Source of the DNA: Gnetum montanum
Lineage: Eukaryota; Streptophyta; Gnetopsida; Gnetales; Gnetaceae
NCBI GenBank assembly: GCA_015680685.1
Contig: MNCI01030123.1
Coordinates: 1,152,020 to 1,216,019 of the forward strand
DNA length: 64,000 bases
Direction: 5' to 3'
Part shown: positions 29,880 through 42,928 of the stretch, piece after piece
Numbering within the stretch: position 1 is the first letter of the stretch
How the letters are laid out: every line of letters starts with the position of its first letter
Made by a program: the position numbers and the translations under genes
The notes under the pieces: model-generated
Seen by the model: the letters and a program-made list of their open reading frames with translations, nothing else
Told to the model about the DNA's origin: nothing
Database searches by the model: none

Positions 29880-32760
29880 GATGGTGTGAAGACATTGAAG
29901 AGGATGAAATGGTCCCAAGTGATGGGGCCTCCTAAGGCTTCAAAGGACCTTCTCTGGCTTTGAGCACACATAGTGGTTGAGGTGGTTGTGGTTGTCCTAC
30001 AACACTAGCAACTTATGGTGAAAGACGAAAGATGTCCAATAGTGCCTTCACCTTCTTCTCCTTTTCCCTAGGATCATTCATGGTCTACATAGCATTTTGA
30101 ATGTGGGCTAGAGTGGGAACTTTCCAAGGATAGGGCATTACCAAGAACAACTTCTTAATGCTAAAAAATTAGGTAGTGAAAATTTTGCACTCAACATCGA
30201 ATGCCTTGACTGAATTCTGTAACTTCAGTAGTCATTCATCCTCTTGGCTAGGTTCTTAGTAGTTGATCATTGATCAGTGAACTTTGCCTTGAGATCCTCC
30301 AGTTCAACATTGGTAGTTTGAAGCTTCCCATCGGTGTCTTTGTGATGCTTAAACTCTACTTCATATAAGAAGTATGAATTGACCACTTTTTTTCCAATTT
30401 AGATCATGGTTTGAAAATTAGCATCACTAGATTTGCATAATGATATTGATAAGCTTCATGTACTCCATCATATCCTCAATCTGTAGCTCTTTTATGCAAA
30501 TCTTTGCTTTTTTGTAGTCATTGAGCCCATCAAAGATAGACTACTAGACATGACCTCCTTCCTTGAGCTATTGAAGGGCCTCATTGACTTTTGCCTTCAT
30601 GATTTGGATGTGTTTCTCATTTATTTCTTTCTATAGACCAACCTAATCTTTGTAATGGTTCTTGATACTTTCAAATTTAAGAGCCTCATTTTTCTAAGAG
30701 GGTACCTCTATCACAGATTTTTGGCAAAGGTCTTGAACTTTCTCCATGAAGAGATTTCTATTTTTAGCTGCAAATCTCCTCAATTCATTATTTACTATAG
30801 CTAGTTGCTCCTACTGTTGATGGATAAAATCTTGCATCTACTACTTCTACACATCAACATTACATAGGCGATGATTTTTTGTAATCAAAATTGCATTCTC
30901 ATTACTTGTCTGAACTAAGTCCTTATGAATGATGTACGTTTTGGTATTGGCTACAAACTAGTCAAAGATGGTAATCTTCTTCTCATTCTTAATCATTCTG
31001 AGCTTGTCTTCAAGCTACTTGAAGGCTTCATCCCTTATCAATTCAGGGTTGAGAAATGCAAGAGCAGCAAGATGGGCTCATAATTTGGCAACCTCCATAG
31101 TCATGTGTTGGTTTTGTGCTTGGGTTGTTTCGAGTTGCCCCTCCAATATGATGCACTTACCCCTTGCTTCTAACAGCTCTGACTAGGTTGCAGTGATTAT
31201 GTTTATAAGGTCAAGGACATTTGGAATCGATTGCCCAATTCCCACCAAGTAGTCTAGCAACTCCTCGTGTTGGGCTACACTCAATTTGTCGCTAAAAATT
31301 CCTATGGATGTCTACACATCTTTGAGTGTAGAAATGTTTGGTATAGATGTTGTAGGTGCATTAAGTGCCTTAGTAATTCTATTAGCAATCACCTCTAGTA
31401 CTATCTCTTACCCATGGTGCTGAATCACCAAGATAGTTGCCCCCTCGCCCTCCTCCAGAGGCACCAAAAAAGTAGTAGCATTCCTAGAGATTTTTGGAAA
31501 TTTCTATTATTGTGAGAAAGATACTATTACCTATTAGGCATTAGGATCTAACCTTGTGGGTAGCTATGCTCTTTGGACTAAGAAAATTGATCCACCTCCC
31601 TCTATTTGGATGATTGTTTGAGCCACTTTGTTGAGGTGACTCATCACTCAACAATACATAGATAGATCACTGCCACTCATTCCTACTCACTGTTCCTACT
31701 CTCGCAAGAGCTACTCTTGAATTTCATGCGTGCACTTAAGGGTAGTGTGGGCCTCTAACATTGTTTCATGAGTGGATGGTGGAGGCAATGGTCGTTGCTC
31801 CTCTTCTTTGATGATCTTGGCAGGCACCTTGTCCTTCATCATCTCTACCCAAGAAGTGAATGGAGCACATTGAATGACATCATTTTTGTATTGGGTTATT
31901 CCTCCCTTTTTGCATAATTTCAAAATGAGCCATGGAAAGGGGAGTGTCTTTCTTTCATGTTCATTTTCTTTAAACTACTTCTCTATCTCAAGATAGATAA
32001 ATTATGGAAGGTTGACCGGGAATCTACCACTTAGAGTGGTACATGCATGAGTGAAGAAGGATGTGATCTTCTTGGCCTCAAAATTGAATTGATGTAAAAG
32101 GTTGTAATTTTGAAGTATGCATGCTTCACCGTGGTGAGCACACCAAACTCCTTATGATTGACTCCATAACACTGCTACATCCATTCCTTCTTGATGTCAT
32201 GATCTACTTGTATGGGGATTTCTGCTAAATTTACCCTAGTTTCTAGTTACCCAAGGGCCTCTGCAATAGCTTTCATTGAGTAGGACACTGAGATGTCCTT
32301 GATTTTGATTATTGAATCGGCCTACTGGTTATTCTAGAACAAATATGTTTCTTCCATGTACCACTCCATGTTGGAAGTGATTATGGACCATATGGGAGAG
32401 TTATGAAGTTGAGTCTTAACTTCTAGAGGTGTAAACTCCAAGAAAGGTTTGAAGTTTACCTCTTAGAGCACCGATTCCTAGACCTCCTTGTTTGCGATGT
32501 ACCTAAGGTAAGCTTTTGTTAACGTAACCTCAAGGTTTGATCTGGGTTCAAGTGCCTCATCTTGGTGAGACTATTCTATTTCAATTGTTTCTTCAGGAAT
32601 CTATTAGACAAATTTTACTTTAGGCTCCTTCTAAAGAGGTCCTGTTGCATAAGCCTCTACTTGCTCATGGGATTGTTCTTGGCCCCTTCCCTGTTCTTGG
32701 CTATTTGTCCCTTGGTTGGGATGATCCTCCTTCCTACACATGCTTTCCTTTAGGTGCCAT
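29880..32760 (-). pseudogene. ORF3 of A3
   Basis: The ATG at 32760 (minus) gives MAPKG, as in A1. A frameshift follows at about 32600. The blocks EVTLTKAYL, VNFKPFLE.TPLEVKTQL and EWYMEETYLF correspond word by word to A1. The C-terminus has LFLVMPYPWKVP, KEKEKKVKALLDIF and a Pro/Gln-rich tail QPQPPQP; the equivalent tail in A1 is in the next frame. Length is close to A1. Several stops fall at Gln or Arg codons of A1. The conservation across independent insertions says that this protein belonged to the active family. Confidence 0.75.
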
Positions 32761-33014
32761 ATGTAGTCAAAACATAACCAAGGATTAGCATTCAATGTGT
32801 AACTTATAACATTTAAGTACCTTTCTCATTGGGTAGTTACACTTAGGCTAAGTTTTAACCATGTTAAATTGATTATTTTATTTTTATTTTACTTAGAATG
32901 TCATCGAAGCTTGTTTGAAAGGTTTAACTCATATAATTTGATCTTTTAATATTGATTTCTTTGTTAAATTTTGTGGGAGTTAGAAATTTTTTTGAAAAAT
33001 TATTCATCAAAAAC
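32761..33014 (-). other. ORF3 intron in A3, acceptor decayed
   Basis: The minus strand goes from the donor AA|GTTTTT at 33014 to ACTACAT|ATG at 32760, where A1 has ATTACAG|ATG. The tail shares AACTTAGCC.AAGTGTAAC, GTTACAC and a GCTAATCC branch region with the other copies. Confidence 0.5.
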
Positions 33015-33260
33015 TTAAGGTTTGAAGCCCCCACAATAAAGAACTTACATCCAGTAGTTACAGGGTCGAAGAATGGAGTGAATTGGAAAAATGGTTAGGA
33101 AGATATGGCTCTTGGAAGATTTTGGGCTCTGAAAAATAAAAAAACTCTCCCCTAATTTTGAAGCAAATGTGAAAATGACTAAGTGTGGTCACCTATATAT
33201 AGGTAGGTGGATCCCTGCATTGATAGGATCCCATATATGGGATCATGGGCTCTGTCGATG
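33015..33260 (-). promoter_or_regulatory. internal promoter and leader of ORF3 in A3
   Basis: TATATATA at 33194-33201 is preceded, 26 bases upstream on the minus strand, by a perfect 18-base palindrome (33227-33244, centred on ATATAT with GATCCC/GGGATC flanks). The leader holds GAGCCCAAAA and CTTTATTGTGGGGG..T.CAAACCTTAAG, conserved with A1. Confidence 0.55.
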
Positions 33261-34827
33261 AGTACTTGTTTATGGAGCCTATGTCCAAAATTTTTTAGTT
33301 TGAAAAATATGAAAAATAGAGAGGGTTTAATCATGAAATTGCTGTTTTTGGAGATCTAAAAAAGTCATGAACATGTTGAAAACATTAGAAGAGGGCTTTG
33401 AAGTTCACAAAATTGAAGAAGTTAATTCGGAGAATGAAATTTTGGAGAAAAATGCCTTTAAGGAGTGCACAATTGGATGCATTGATAGGATGCACAAAAG
33501 ATTTGATCACCAAAATACCTAAGGATAAGGAACGTAACTAACCTAACTAAGAAATATGTAAGTGGTTCCTTCCCATAGTAGGCCCATGCCCTTTTCTCCC
33601 TTGCATAACCTCAACTAAGAAGTTTGTGAGCCCCATAGTTGATTAATGGTTATGAATAGTTAAGGATTGAATCTGAAAGAATCTACCTAAGAATTGAAAC
33701 ACTTAAACTAATATAGTGAACAAGAACATGGATAGCCAACATTGAGGTAAGTTATGGAAAGCATGATGGATGAGAAAAAAAATGGAATGGAATTCCTAAT
33801 TATGGTCACATGAAGTCCCTTGTGGATTCTATGGTTAAATGACCTGATAAAGGCCATCCTTACTCTAGATAAAAAACCCACTTTTAGTGACTTCGCCTTG
33901 ATACTCAAAGACTAGACCACCCCCTCGAAACACAAGAATTCCTTATTTGAGAAAAAAAGAGAAGTAAGAAGTGAGAAAGGGCCTTAGTTAGAGGGAACCT
34001 TTAGGCATGGGTAGCATGTTTTTTTAGTCTCATACCTAGTGCCTGTAGCCCATTATTTTATGTAAGGAGTGTGCTTTCAATTCCCATCATGTTGTTTTTT
34101 TTTTGAATTTTATGTTTTTATGGATTTTTGGATGGGAACCACACCATGCAAAGTCTTATTAATTTCCTATTATTGGTCAACATGGAATAGTAAGAAATCC
34201 ATGAAAACAAAATTGCACTCAAGCAAGTAAAAGGGGAAAAAAAGTATTGAATCTCCTTAAAGTCACATCCTTTTCAAACCTTTGAATCTTTCCCAAGTTT
34301 GAAAAATACCAAGGTCACTAGTTTGTTAAAGTTTTATTAATGAAAAAATGAACCTCATACTTCCAAAATCAGGAAGACCATAGAGTTGGTGGATGGGTGG
34401 ATGATGTGGACTCATTGCCTATTCCATGAAAAAGAGACTTTGTCTTGGTTATCAATCATCAAAATTCAAAAATAGAAACTAGATATTAACAGTCAAAAAC
34501 ATTAAGTACAAACCACGATTAGCAAACAGCTACAACATCACTATGTCCTATTGGCAACAAAGCATTTTATTAGAAAATAGTAAAAATTCACACATAAAAA
34601 AGTAAAATGTAAAAGAAATTAAGAAATATTCAAGAAACATAAAACACACTAAAAATATTGTAAAATAAAAAGATGAAAAAATGACAAAGTATAAAACAAA
34701 AAGGTGTAAAAATAAAGAAAGTGTAAAACAAAAAAGCATAAAACAAAAAAGCAAAAACACTAAGGAGCCATTGATATGATTAGCATGGATAGCAATCTCC
34801 CCCACAACTAAGTTGAAAGGAGGAGAT
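33261..34827 (-). other. A3 noncoding region between pol and the internal promoter
   Basis: It matches the noncoding blocks of A1 and A5 on the minus strand. An A/T-rich tract (34560-34760 plus strand) follows the end of pol. Confidence 0.65.
34069..34145 (-). other. A3 hairpin unit (one)
   Basis: On the minus strand the arms are GGTGTGGTTCCCATCC and GATGGGAATT..AAGCACAC, separated by an A-rich loop longer than in other copies. Confidence 0.6.
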
Positions 34828-36050
34828 CTAAAAAATTGAGCATGGTTGTCCATCTATTAAGGCATTAATTGTACTGGCTTGCTTAAGCTCATGGAAAGGT
34901 TTGAGTTATTGCATGTTGACCAATTGTTTCTTGTTTAGGCTCTTAGGTTTGTAGATCAACATGGCTCCAAAAGGAAAGGTTTCATAAATGATATAAGGTC
35001 CTTTTCACAATGTTTGAAACTTATTCTTTTGAGGTACATGTGTGGGGTTCCAATAAAGGACCTTGTTACCAGGTTGAAATTTTACTTTTCTTATGCTAAG
35101 GTCATGGCTATTTTTGTTGAATGCTTTGTGCACTTCATTCAAGGACAAGGCTACCAATCAATTCTCATCTAGTACATTAATGTTGATTAATATTTCTTTT
35201 TGTGCTATGCTAAGGTCAAGATCAAGGTCATAGGCTGTTGAAAGTGTACAAAGCTCAGATTAAATTGGAAGAGTTAGTAATTTTCCATATACCAACTTAT
35301 AGGGAGAGTAACCTATAGGGATTTTCCATGTAGAGTAGTAGGCCCAAATGGCATCATTGAGTTTTGTGCTATAGTATCTCCTATACTTTCTAATTTTTTT
35401 TGCTAAGATCTTGGTGATCTCGCTATTGGTAACCTTTACTTGACTGTTGGCTTAGGGGTGGTAGGGTGTTGTTAGTTTATGTTCAACCCCCAAGCATTGC
35501 ATGAGCTTGTGAAAAGTAGCACCTATAAAATGAGTACCATTATAAATTAGTTCATGTGACACTCCAAACCTATTTACAACATTTTTTTGTACAAACCATG
35601 CAATAGTATATGATGTATAGTTGATGACAGCTATTGCTTTTTCCCATTTGGTACAATAGTCAATAGTGACTATTATGTATGCCTTTTCATTTAACATGGA
35701 TGTGATGAGTTCCATGAAGTCTATGCCCCAAATTTTGAAGGGTTTTAGTGGTTGGATCCAGTATTGAGGTTCCTCCATTTGAGTGGCCATCCCACCATCT
35801 CATTGACAACATTCACAAGAGTGGAAAAATTGGTGAACATCCTTAAAGATTGTTGGCTAATAATACCTTGCCATTAGGATCTTAATGGTCGTGCATCTCC
35901 CTACATAGTGCCCCCCACAAGGACCCTCATGAGCATCTCGAAGAATGCACATTTGATTAGCATCAAGGACAGACCAATGTACTAGGCCATCAAAGTACAC
36001 TTGTAAAGATGTCTATTGATTTCCATGAGGCATTTGACCTTATGAAGAAA
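34828..36050 (-). pseudogene. A3 integrase
   Basis: Natural end PCSIF-stop at 34828-34830. The core shows WGIDFM (first Asp), YCTKWEKA and LIYNGTHFIGATF at about 35527-35551, where the second catalytic Asp is missing, then LGVEHKLTTPYHP. The zinc domain at 35870-36000 has decayed. Confidence 0.8.
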
Positions 36051-37760
36051 CTATTGTTTCTTCTAATGGTCCAAGTCTTGTGGTATCTCTTAAGTAAAAA
36101 GATAAGTTAGGATGCTATCGTACCATGTAGGTTCATCGAGCACTTGTTCATTTATTGAATTGACAAAGAGGAGTTCATTAGGAAATTAATCAAAGAGTGG
36201 GATTTCCTCCTCTTTATTGTCCCATTGTAACTAAGATAAGTGATCAGTAAGCATGTTCATGGTTCCCTTTTGATCTACCATTGTAAGATTGAACTCCTGC
36301 AAGATCACTAGCCACCATATGACATGTGGGTTCATTGTTAGCTTGTCCATAAGGAAGAAAATGACACTATGATTAGTGTGCACAAACACCTTGTATCCAA
36401 GCACATAGTACCTGAATTTCTCCAAAGCATACACCACCATCATTAGCTCTTTCTCCATTGTGGTATGGTTAATATGTGCACCCACAATGCTTTGGCTTGT
36501 GTAGTGGATATAATAAGGACATTTCTAATCATCCAACTACGTAAGCATAACTCCCAAGGCATAGTTTGATGCATCCATCATGCAGTGAAATGGACAAAAC
36601 CAATCAAGTACTCATAGAATTGGAGATTTTACAAGCTTCTCCTTAAGATGCTGAAATGCTTTTTCACATTCCTTGGTCCATATGAATAGAGCATCTTTCT
36701 TTGTCAACTTGACCAGTAGTTTCACAATTATAGAGAAGGCTCTATGAATTGTTGATAGTAGCCAATGTGTCCAAGGAATGATTGGACATTTTTAATGATT
36801 TCTGGGTGATGGGTTATTCCTTGAATGATCCCAATCTTTTTAGGGATCAACACAATGCTCTCCTAGACCATCAGATGGCTCTTTTGCCAATTAAGCCAAA
36901 GATTTGTCTCTACATACCTTTTAAGCACTTACTTAAGGTGGTCTAAGGCTTTCTCAAATGTAGTGCCATAGGTGGAAAATTCATCCATGAAGACTTCCAC
37001 CCCACTACTAATCTACTGCTAAAAAATACTCAGGGCAAGATGTTGGAATGTTGTAGGGGCATTGCATAGACCAAAAGGCATCTTTTTATATGCAAAAGTT
37101 CCCCAGGGACTTATGAATGTTGTTTTGACCTAATCTTCTAGTGCGATTTAAATTTGGTTATAACCACTATAACCATCCAAAAATTTGTAATAGCAATGCC
37201 CACAAATAGTGTCCAATACTTGGCCACAAATGGTAATGGAAAATGATCTTTGAGATCATGATGTTCAGTAGCTTGAAATCAATATAGAACCACCACTTGC
37301 CATCTTTCTTTGGCATAATTACAAGTGGGCTAACCCATTTGCTATCTATGATTGTATAGATGAACCTTGCCTTGAGGAGTTATTTAATTTGCTCTTTGAT
37401 GATCTATTTCAATTTGAGGTTTAGTTACTACTACGGCTGCCTCTTTGGCTTGATGGAAGAATCAATATAGATATAATGTTGACATATCCTAAGATCAATC
37501 CTAGTGAGTTTAGGATATGACCAAGCAAAAGTTTTTGGCCATTTGTTAACCACATTTAGTAGCTTCTCTTTTTGTTTAGGAGCAAGGTTGGCATTGATTA
37601 TTACTGGCTTGCCATTTTTCAGGAATGCATACTCTATGTCGGCAAATAGAGTTTTCAACTCTAAGGGCACTTGTTTAAAATTTTTAGGGATTTCCAACTC
37701 TTCCCAATAAATATCATTAGGTTCATCATTAGAGAGTTAGTAATGAACTTGCTCTAATTC
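36051..37760 (-). pseudogene. A3 reverse transcriptase and RNase H
   Basis: RNase H: MEKELMMVVYALEKFRYYVLGYKVFVHTNH at 36231-36485, with the Asp of HTD changed to Asn. RT: FMDEF with Glu for the second catalytic Asp (codon 36980-36982). The N-terminal linker EIPKNFKQVPLELK and WPKTFAWSYPKL lie in the open stretch at 37431-37697. Frameshifts split the palm. Confidence 0.82.
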
Positions 37761-38403
37761 ATTCATGCCTTTAACATAGATACAAGTTAAGCTCTTAGTT
37801 GATTCCATGCAAAGTGTGCTACTTTTAGGATAAGCTATCAGCCACTAGGTGTCCTCTTGTTTTGTGGCTACTATGTAGAAGCACTTTTGGATGTTAGATT
37901 CATTTGCATACTTTCTGCATGCTTTGATTGATGTACTTTTGATAGACCATAACTTTAGCACATAGTTGCACCATGTATCACTATACCTGATGCATGAAAC
38001 TCTCTTCTTCTTAATCTTTCTAAATGCATTTTCCTTGGAAATATCTAGGGAAAGATCTCTAATGTCCATTCCAACATAAAAAATGCTCAACCAAGCCCTT
38101 TCCATAATGATTGGAAAGTCCCCCTTGTAGTTATCAATCTTGATCACTAGGAAATCAATAGGATAGGACCACCCATAAATAGTGGTTACAATGTCCTCCA
38201 CTAATTTGAAGGGAACAATGATTGAATGATTTACCAATGCCAAATGAATGTTGCTCTTCTTGAGAAGAGATAGTTTCTAGGCTTTATACATTTTGTAAGA
38301 AATCAGATTAACACTAGAACCTGAATTAAGAAGAGCCTTGCATGGCTCATTTCTAGCAATCTATAAGTACATGAGGGGACTTTTAGGATTAGCTCTTGGA
38401 AGG
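37761..38403 (-). pseudogene. A3 aspartic protease domain, cut at its N-terminal side
   Basis: NEPCKALLNSGSSVNLIS gives the active site as NSG (Asn codon 38325-38327) instead of DSG. VEDIVTTIYGWSYPIDFLVI, FPIIMERAWLS and IRDLSLDISKEN lie in the open stretch at 37845-38243. Upstream of about 38403 the sequence is chromovirus, so gag is absent. Confidence 0.8.
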
Positions 38404-38580
38404 TCTCAGGATGAGCTATTTGCATCTCACTCTCCACCTTCCAAGTAGCCTCTGAAGCTTCATGTTTACTTCATAAAATCTTAACCATAGATACATCTTT
38501 AGTATGTAGCTATCACAACATACGATTAGCAATCTCTATTGGCTACTCAACATAATTAACATCAGATTAGAGTTGTAGTC
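38404..38580 (-). pseudogene. chromodomain remnant
   Basis: On the minus strand, S.VNYVE.PIEIANRML....TKDVSMVKIL.SKHEASEATWKVESEM aligns by eye with the plant chromovirus chromodomain (the Y..EPV.IL.R and VKV.W..H...EATWE pattern). It would guide integration to modified chromatin. Stops at Trp or Gln positions. Confidence 0.75.
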
Positions 38581-39870
38581 TTGAATGGTCAATCACATGT
38601 TGTTCATTAGGCACATAATGTTGTAGCATATATACATGAAATACATCATGGACATGTACTAAATAAGAAGGTAATGTCATCCGATAGGACACTCTCCCAA
38701 TCTGTTGTAACACTTGAAATGGACCAATGTGTCTAGGAGCCAATTTTCCTTTTCAGCCAAATCGAGTAAGGCCTTTCAAAGAAGAAACATGAAGAATTAC
38801 ATCATCTCTAACTACAAACTCTAATGGCCTTCGACGCCGATTGGCATATGCCACCTACCTATCCTATGTAGCTTTCAATCTATCTTAGATCTCCCAAATC
38901 TACTTTATAGTCTACCTCACCAAATCTATGCTCACCTACTAATGATCTTCTATGGTATCCTAGCATAAAGGTATTTTACATGGCCTACCATATAAAATCT
39001 CATATGGTGCTACTTGCAAACTCTCCTAATAACTGTTGTTATATGCAAATTCAACTAATGGTAGCATTTGATCCCAGCCGTCTCTATAGTACGAAGCACA
39101 TGCTCTCAACATGTCTTCTAAAATCTAATTCACCCACTTAGTTTAACCATCAGTTTGTGGATGATATGCCAAACTTATATTTAGCTTTGTATCCATGTCC
39201 TTCTAAAATGCCTACCAAAAATGTAACATGAATCAAACATCTCTATCACTAATAATCTATTGTGGCACACCATGTAACCACACTATCTCTACAAGAAAGA
39301 GGTGTGAAATTTCTATTGCACCTACAGGTGATCATGTGGCAAGGAAATGGACAAACTCTGTTAACAAATCAACAACTACTAATATAGCATCACGGCCACT
39401 ACGAGCTCATGGAAGACTAACAATGAAATCCATACTAATGACATCCCATTTTCACTGAGGAATATCGTGGGAATGCAAATATCCCCTAGGTATTTAATGC
39501 TCTATCTTCACTTATTTTGAAATTAAACATTGAGATACATACTCTCCTACATTCCTCTTCATACCAAGCCACCAATACATTTGTCATAAACTCTGGTACA
39601 TTTTCTAACTACCTAGATGCATTTGGTATTTGTTCATGTGGGCCTCATCCATTAAGTAAATTTGTAGAGCTTTTGGAACACATACTTGACCATTCCTCTG
39701 TAATACTCCATGACTATCCATAGAGAGTGGTCCATTAGAGATAATCTATTATCTCAATTCTTGACACAATGGATCATGTTGTTTTTGCTCTCATATCTTC
39801 TCTTGCAAATCTAATTCGATCATTAAGTTATTAAGATTACTTGCCAGCCTACTTAATGCATCCACTACTT
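38581..39870 (-). pseudogene. chromovirus integrase
   Basis: Core with ISMDFIVSLP, IISDRDV..FMLHFW and YHPQTDG. The catalytic Glu after TDG reads Lys (TKWVN). LEDMLRAC and LVEFAYNNSY follow, then the C-terminal GPFQVLQQIGRVSYRM.LP and VHDVFHVYMLQ.YVP at about 38600-38740. Several stops, mainly TAG. Confidence 0.82.
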
Positions 39871-41100
39871 TATTAGTCTTTCGAGGCTTGTATTTAATAG
39901 TGAAATCAATATTAGGAGGCAAATCCACCCATCTACATTGTTGCAAGTTTAATTGTGGCTGACTCATAAGATATTGGAGGCTCTTATGGTCAATCCAAAT
40001 AGTAACCTACTCTCCATATAGATAATGCTATCAAATCTTCAATGCAAAGATCACAACATCCAACTCTAGATCATGCATGGGATATCTAGTTTCATGTGGC
40101 CTTAATTGATGGGATGCATAAGCCACAGCCTATCCATCCTACATTAGCACATAACCAAATCCATCTACTGAAGCATTAGTACTAACATCATATGAATGTC
40201 TTGGTGTAGGAGATATTAGCATAGGAGCAATCACCAATCTATGCTTTAACTCTTGAAATGTAGCTTGGCAAGCTAGGCCTCATGTAAAGTTAGCCTCCTT
40301 CCTTAACAAATGGGTGAAAGGAGATGCTATAAGAGAAAAATGTTCCACAAACCTTTGGTAATATCTTGCTAATTCCAAGAAGCTTTGTGCCTCCACTACT
40401 GAGTGTGGCATAGGCCAATCATGAATGACTATAATCTTTGTAGGATCCACAAGATACCAGCTCCTAACATCACATGTCCTAAGAACTGAATCTCTGATTG
40501 CCAAAATGAATACTTGGATGGTAGAGCATATAGTTGGTACCCCCTCAAAGTCTAGAAGATTGTCTACAAGTGCTTTGCATGCAATTGCTCATTAGGAGAA
40601 TATACTAAGATATCATCTATGAACACAATCACAAACTAATTTAGGAATGGCTGTCACACTATTCATGAGATGCATGAGAACTGATGGTGCATTTTTCAAC
40701 CCAAAGGGTAGCACCAAAAACTCATAATGGCCATACCATGTTCTGAATGCTATCTTTGACACATCTTGTTCATGAACTTGTACTTGATGATGCCCAGACT
40801 TGAGATCAATCTTTGAGAATGCATGAGCTCCTCAAAGTTGGTCATAAAAGTCATCAATGCATTGCAGAGGATATTTATTTTTCATAGTCACCTAGTTTAA
40901 CTACCTATAATCTATGCATAACTACAAACCTCCATCCTTCTTTTTAACAAATAGCACTGGTGCACCCCATGGTGACATGCTGGGTCAAATAAGGCCTTTA
41001 TCTAGTAATTCTTGAAGATAAATGTTTAGCTCTACTAGCTCTACAAGAGAAATTCTATGTGAAGCCTTGTAAGAGGCTTTGTACTAGGTTTAAGTTTGAT
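39871..41100 (-). pseudogene. chromovirus reverse transcriptase and RNase H
   Basis: The RT active site [10 protein letters not shown] is intact at 40600-40626 (FIDD codons 40612-40623). Upstream parts of RT are shifted between frames. The thumb has FLELARYYQRFVEHFS...PFTHLLRKEANF (open at 40280-40504). RNase H has [33 protein letters not shown] and IDHKSLQYL, with the first catalytic Asp of the usual .D.S changed to Asn. Confidence 0.8.
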
Positions 41101-41690
41101 CTCAAACTCAATCTCTTGCCTTAGTGGCAAACCCCAGTAATTTTGATTGGAATACATCAGGTAATTTGTGAACCACTAGGATTTGATCCATCTCCACCAT
41201 ACCTATTTTATAGATTGTAGCCACAAAGCATTCATTCCCTTTTTGAAGCATCCTATGGTACATCCAAGAGGAGACCAAATCTAGGTGCATAGTCCTCACG
41301 TGAGTTTGTACCTCAATCAGAGCACCATCAACTAATTGTAGTTGTAGGAGCTTTTGTTGATAGTCCAAACTAGCATTGAACTACGACAACCAATCCATTC
41401 CCAAAATTACATCATACATGCCAAGATCCATAACATGTAAATCACTAGCCCACTGCACACCTTCCACTTCTATTGGCACACCTATACACACTTGATCAAC
41501 TAAAGTTTCATGACCCTAGGCAAAAGATACTATCAACTTAGTAGAAAGAGAATGACATATAAGAGCTACATGATGTGCAACTATAATATCTATGAAAGAA
41601 TGGCTAACACCTAGATCAAATAACATCAACATAGTAAAGCCCAAAATTTCACCTCTTGTCTCCATCACTATGTTTGGTTGCATGTCCAAA
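41101..41690 (-). pseudogene. chromovirus aspartic protease
   Basis: MLFDLGVSHSFI: the active site DTG/DSG is DLG here (41609-41617). Then VCIGVPIEVEGV and VILGMDWLS, followed by the open stretch at 41108-41368 leading to RT. Confidence 0.75.
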
Positions 41691-42880
41691 GGCTAGTCTA
41701 TTAAGGCATACACTTGTCCTTGAGTCCTCTGGTCCCCTCCTCTGGGTTGAGTGATTGGTGCTTCCCATTCACCCTGAACTGGAGGTCATTTTCCTCAACC
41801 TTTGCCTCCTCCACTACTTCCTACCTACTTTACGCACTCCTAAGCCTAATGCCCTCACTATGCACATGCAAAATTGTTTTGGCAATCCCTCTGTAGATGA
41901 CCACACTACCCACATCTATAACAAACAATAGCTTCATGACTACTTCCAGTAGTAGGACAATGAACGAGTGTTGAATGCTCTCCTCCATGGCAACAAGATT
42001 GCTTAGAGGGGCCAAGTCTCTCTCTAGATGTCAATCCTCTCTTCTGTCATTATCACCTCTTTCTATGTGTTGTATCTTCTTGCTGACTCCTCTCTAAATC
42101 CATGGATACTGCTCTAGGTTCATCATAAGAAGTCAATTTGAGAGGTAATAGGTGATCCTTCAAAGATGATCTCAAACCTCAAACAAACTTGTTAGTCCAT
42201 GCCCAAACACCTATCTACATCTGGGGTACATAACTAATCAACTCAAAGAAATAAGCATCATACTCCTCCACAGATCAACTACCCTGATACAAGTGTAGAA
42301 CTCATCGTCCTTGGCCTATGCATATTGGGTAGATACATAATGACCTCTGAAAGATGCTAAAACATCATCCCATGCCACCTCTTAACTAGTCCATCCCTTG
42401 GCCTACTCTTCAGTTGTCAACCAATACCAGGCAGTACCAACCAATTGATAAACTACCAAGAAAGTCTATTGAATCAATGAATAGCCCATCAAATCAAAAG
42501 CCTTTTGCAATTCCTCCAACCATTCTGTAGGTATAGTAGGATCCTCAGTGCCATCAAATTTAGGAGATCCCAACTTCTGAAACTTCTCTACTAGTTCCCT
42601 ATTGATAGGCTACCTATTTGATTCTCTTAAGCCTCCACTACCACTATCACTTCCCAGTTCCTTGATCATGAGAATAGAAGCATCACTAGCTACAACATGC
42701 TACTATAGGATTTATAATAATTGTTGTATGAGCTCTAGTTTCCTATTTGCAAGACCATTGCTAGATGTTTAAGGAGGCTACTCCTGTCCATCATTAGGTC
42801 CTTCTAGTCTATGGGCCCCACCAACATCATGACCACATCTACTATACATCTCTGTAACCTAAAATCACAAATGAGTGAGT
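41691..42880 (-). pseudogene. gag: chromovirus gag
   Basis: On the minus strand, FQKLGSPKFDGTEDP...WLEELQKAFDLMGY and TAWYWLTTEE match the capsid core of Tekay-type gag. The zinc knuckle at 41882-41923 keeps all four ligands, CYRCG-stop-CGHLQRDC, with one TAG inside. Gag packages the RNA into particles. Confidence 0.8.
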
Positions 42881-42911
42881 ACCCCAACCATCATACAACA
42901 TTGGAGTAAAT

Positions 42912-42925
42912 TAACTCCAATACCA
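42912..42925 (-). other. chromovirus primer-binding site (tRNA-iMet type)
   Basis: The minus strand reads TGGTATTGGAGTTA, three bases inside the LTR end, close to TGGTATCAGAGC. Confidence 0.7.
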
Positions 42926-42928
42926 CAA

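Larger units (their letters stand above)
28820..38403 (-). mobile_element. Athila-like element A3, 5' end missing
   Basis: Read on the minus strand it has the second half of an element: protease, RT, RNase H, integrase, one hairpin unit, internal promoter, intron, ORF3, polypurine tract and 3' LTR. Gag, primer site and 5' LTR are gone; sequence switches to a Tekay-type chromovirus at about 38404. Confidence 0.9.

Noticed and set aside
34548-34853. 101-codon hydrophobic minus-strand frame
   Set aside because: It comes from the T-rich tract after integrase in A3; A1, A2 and A5 have similar tracts without a conserved frame.
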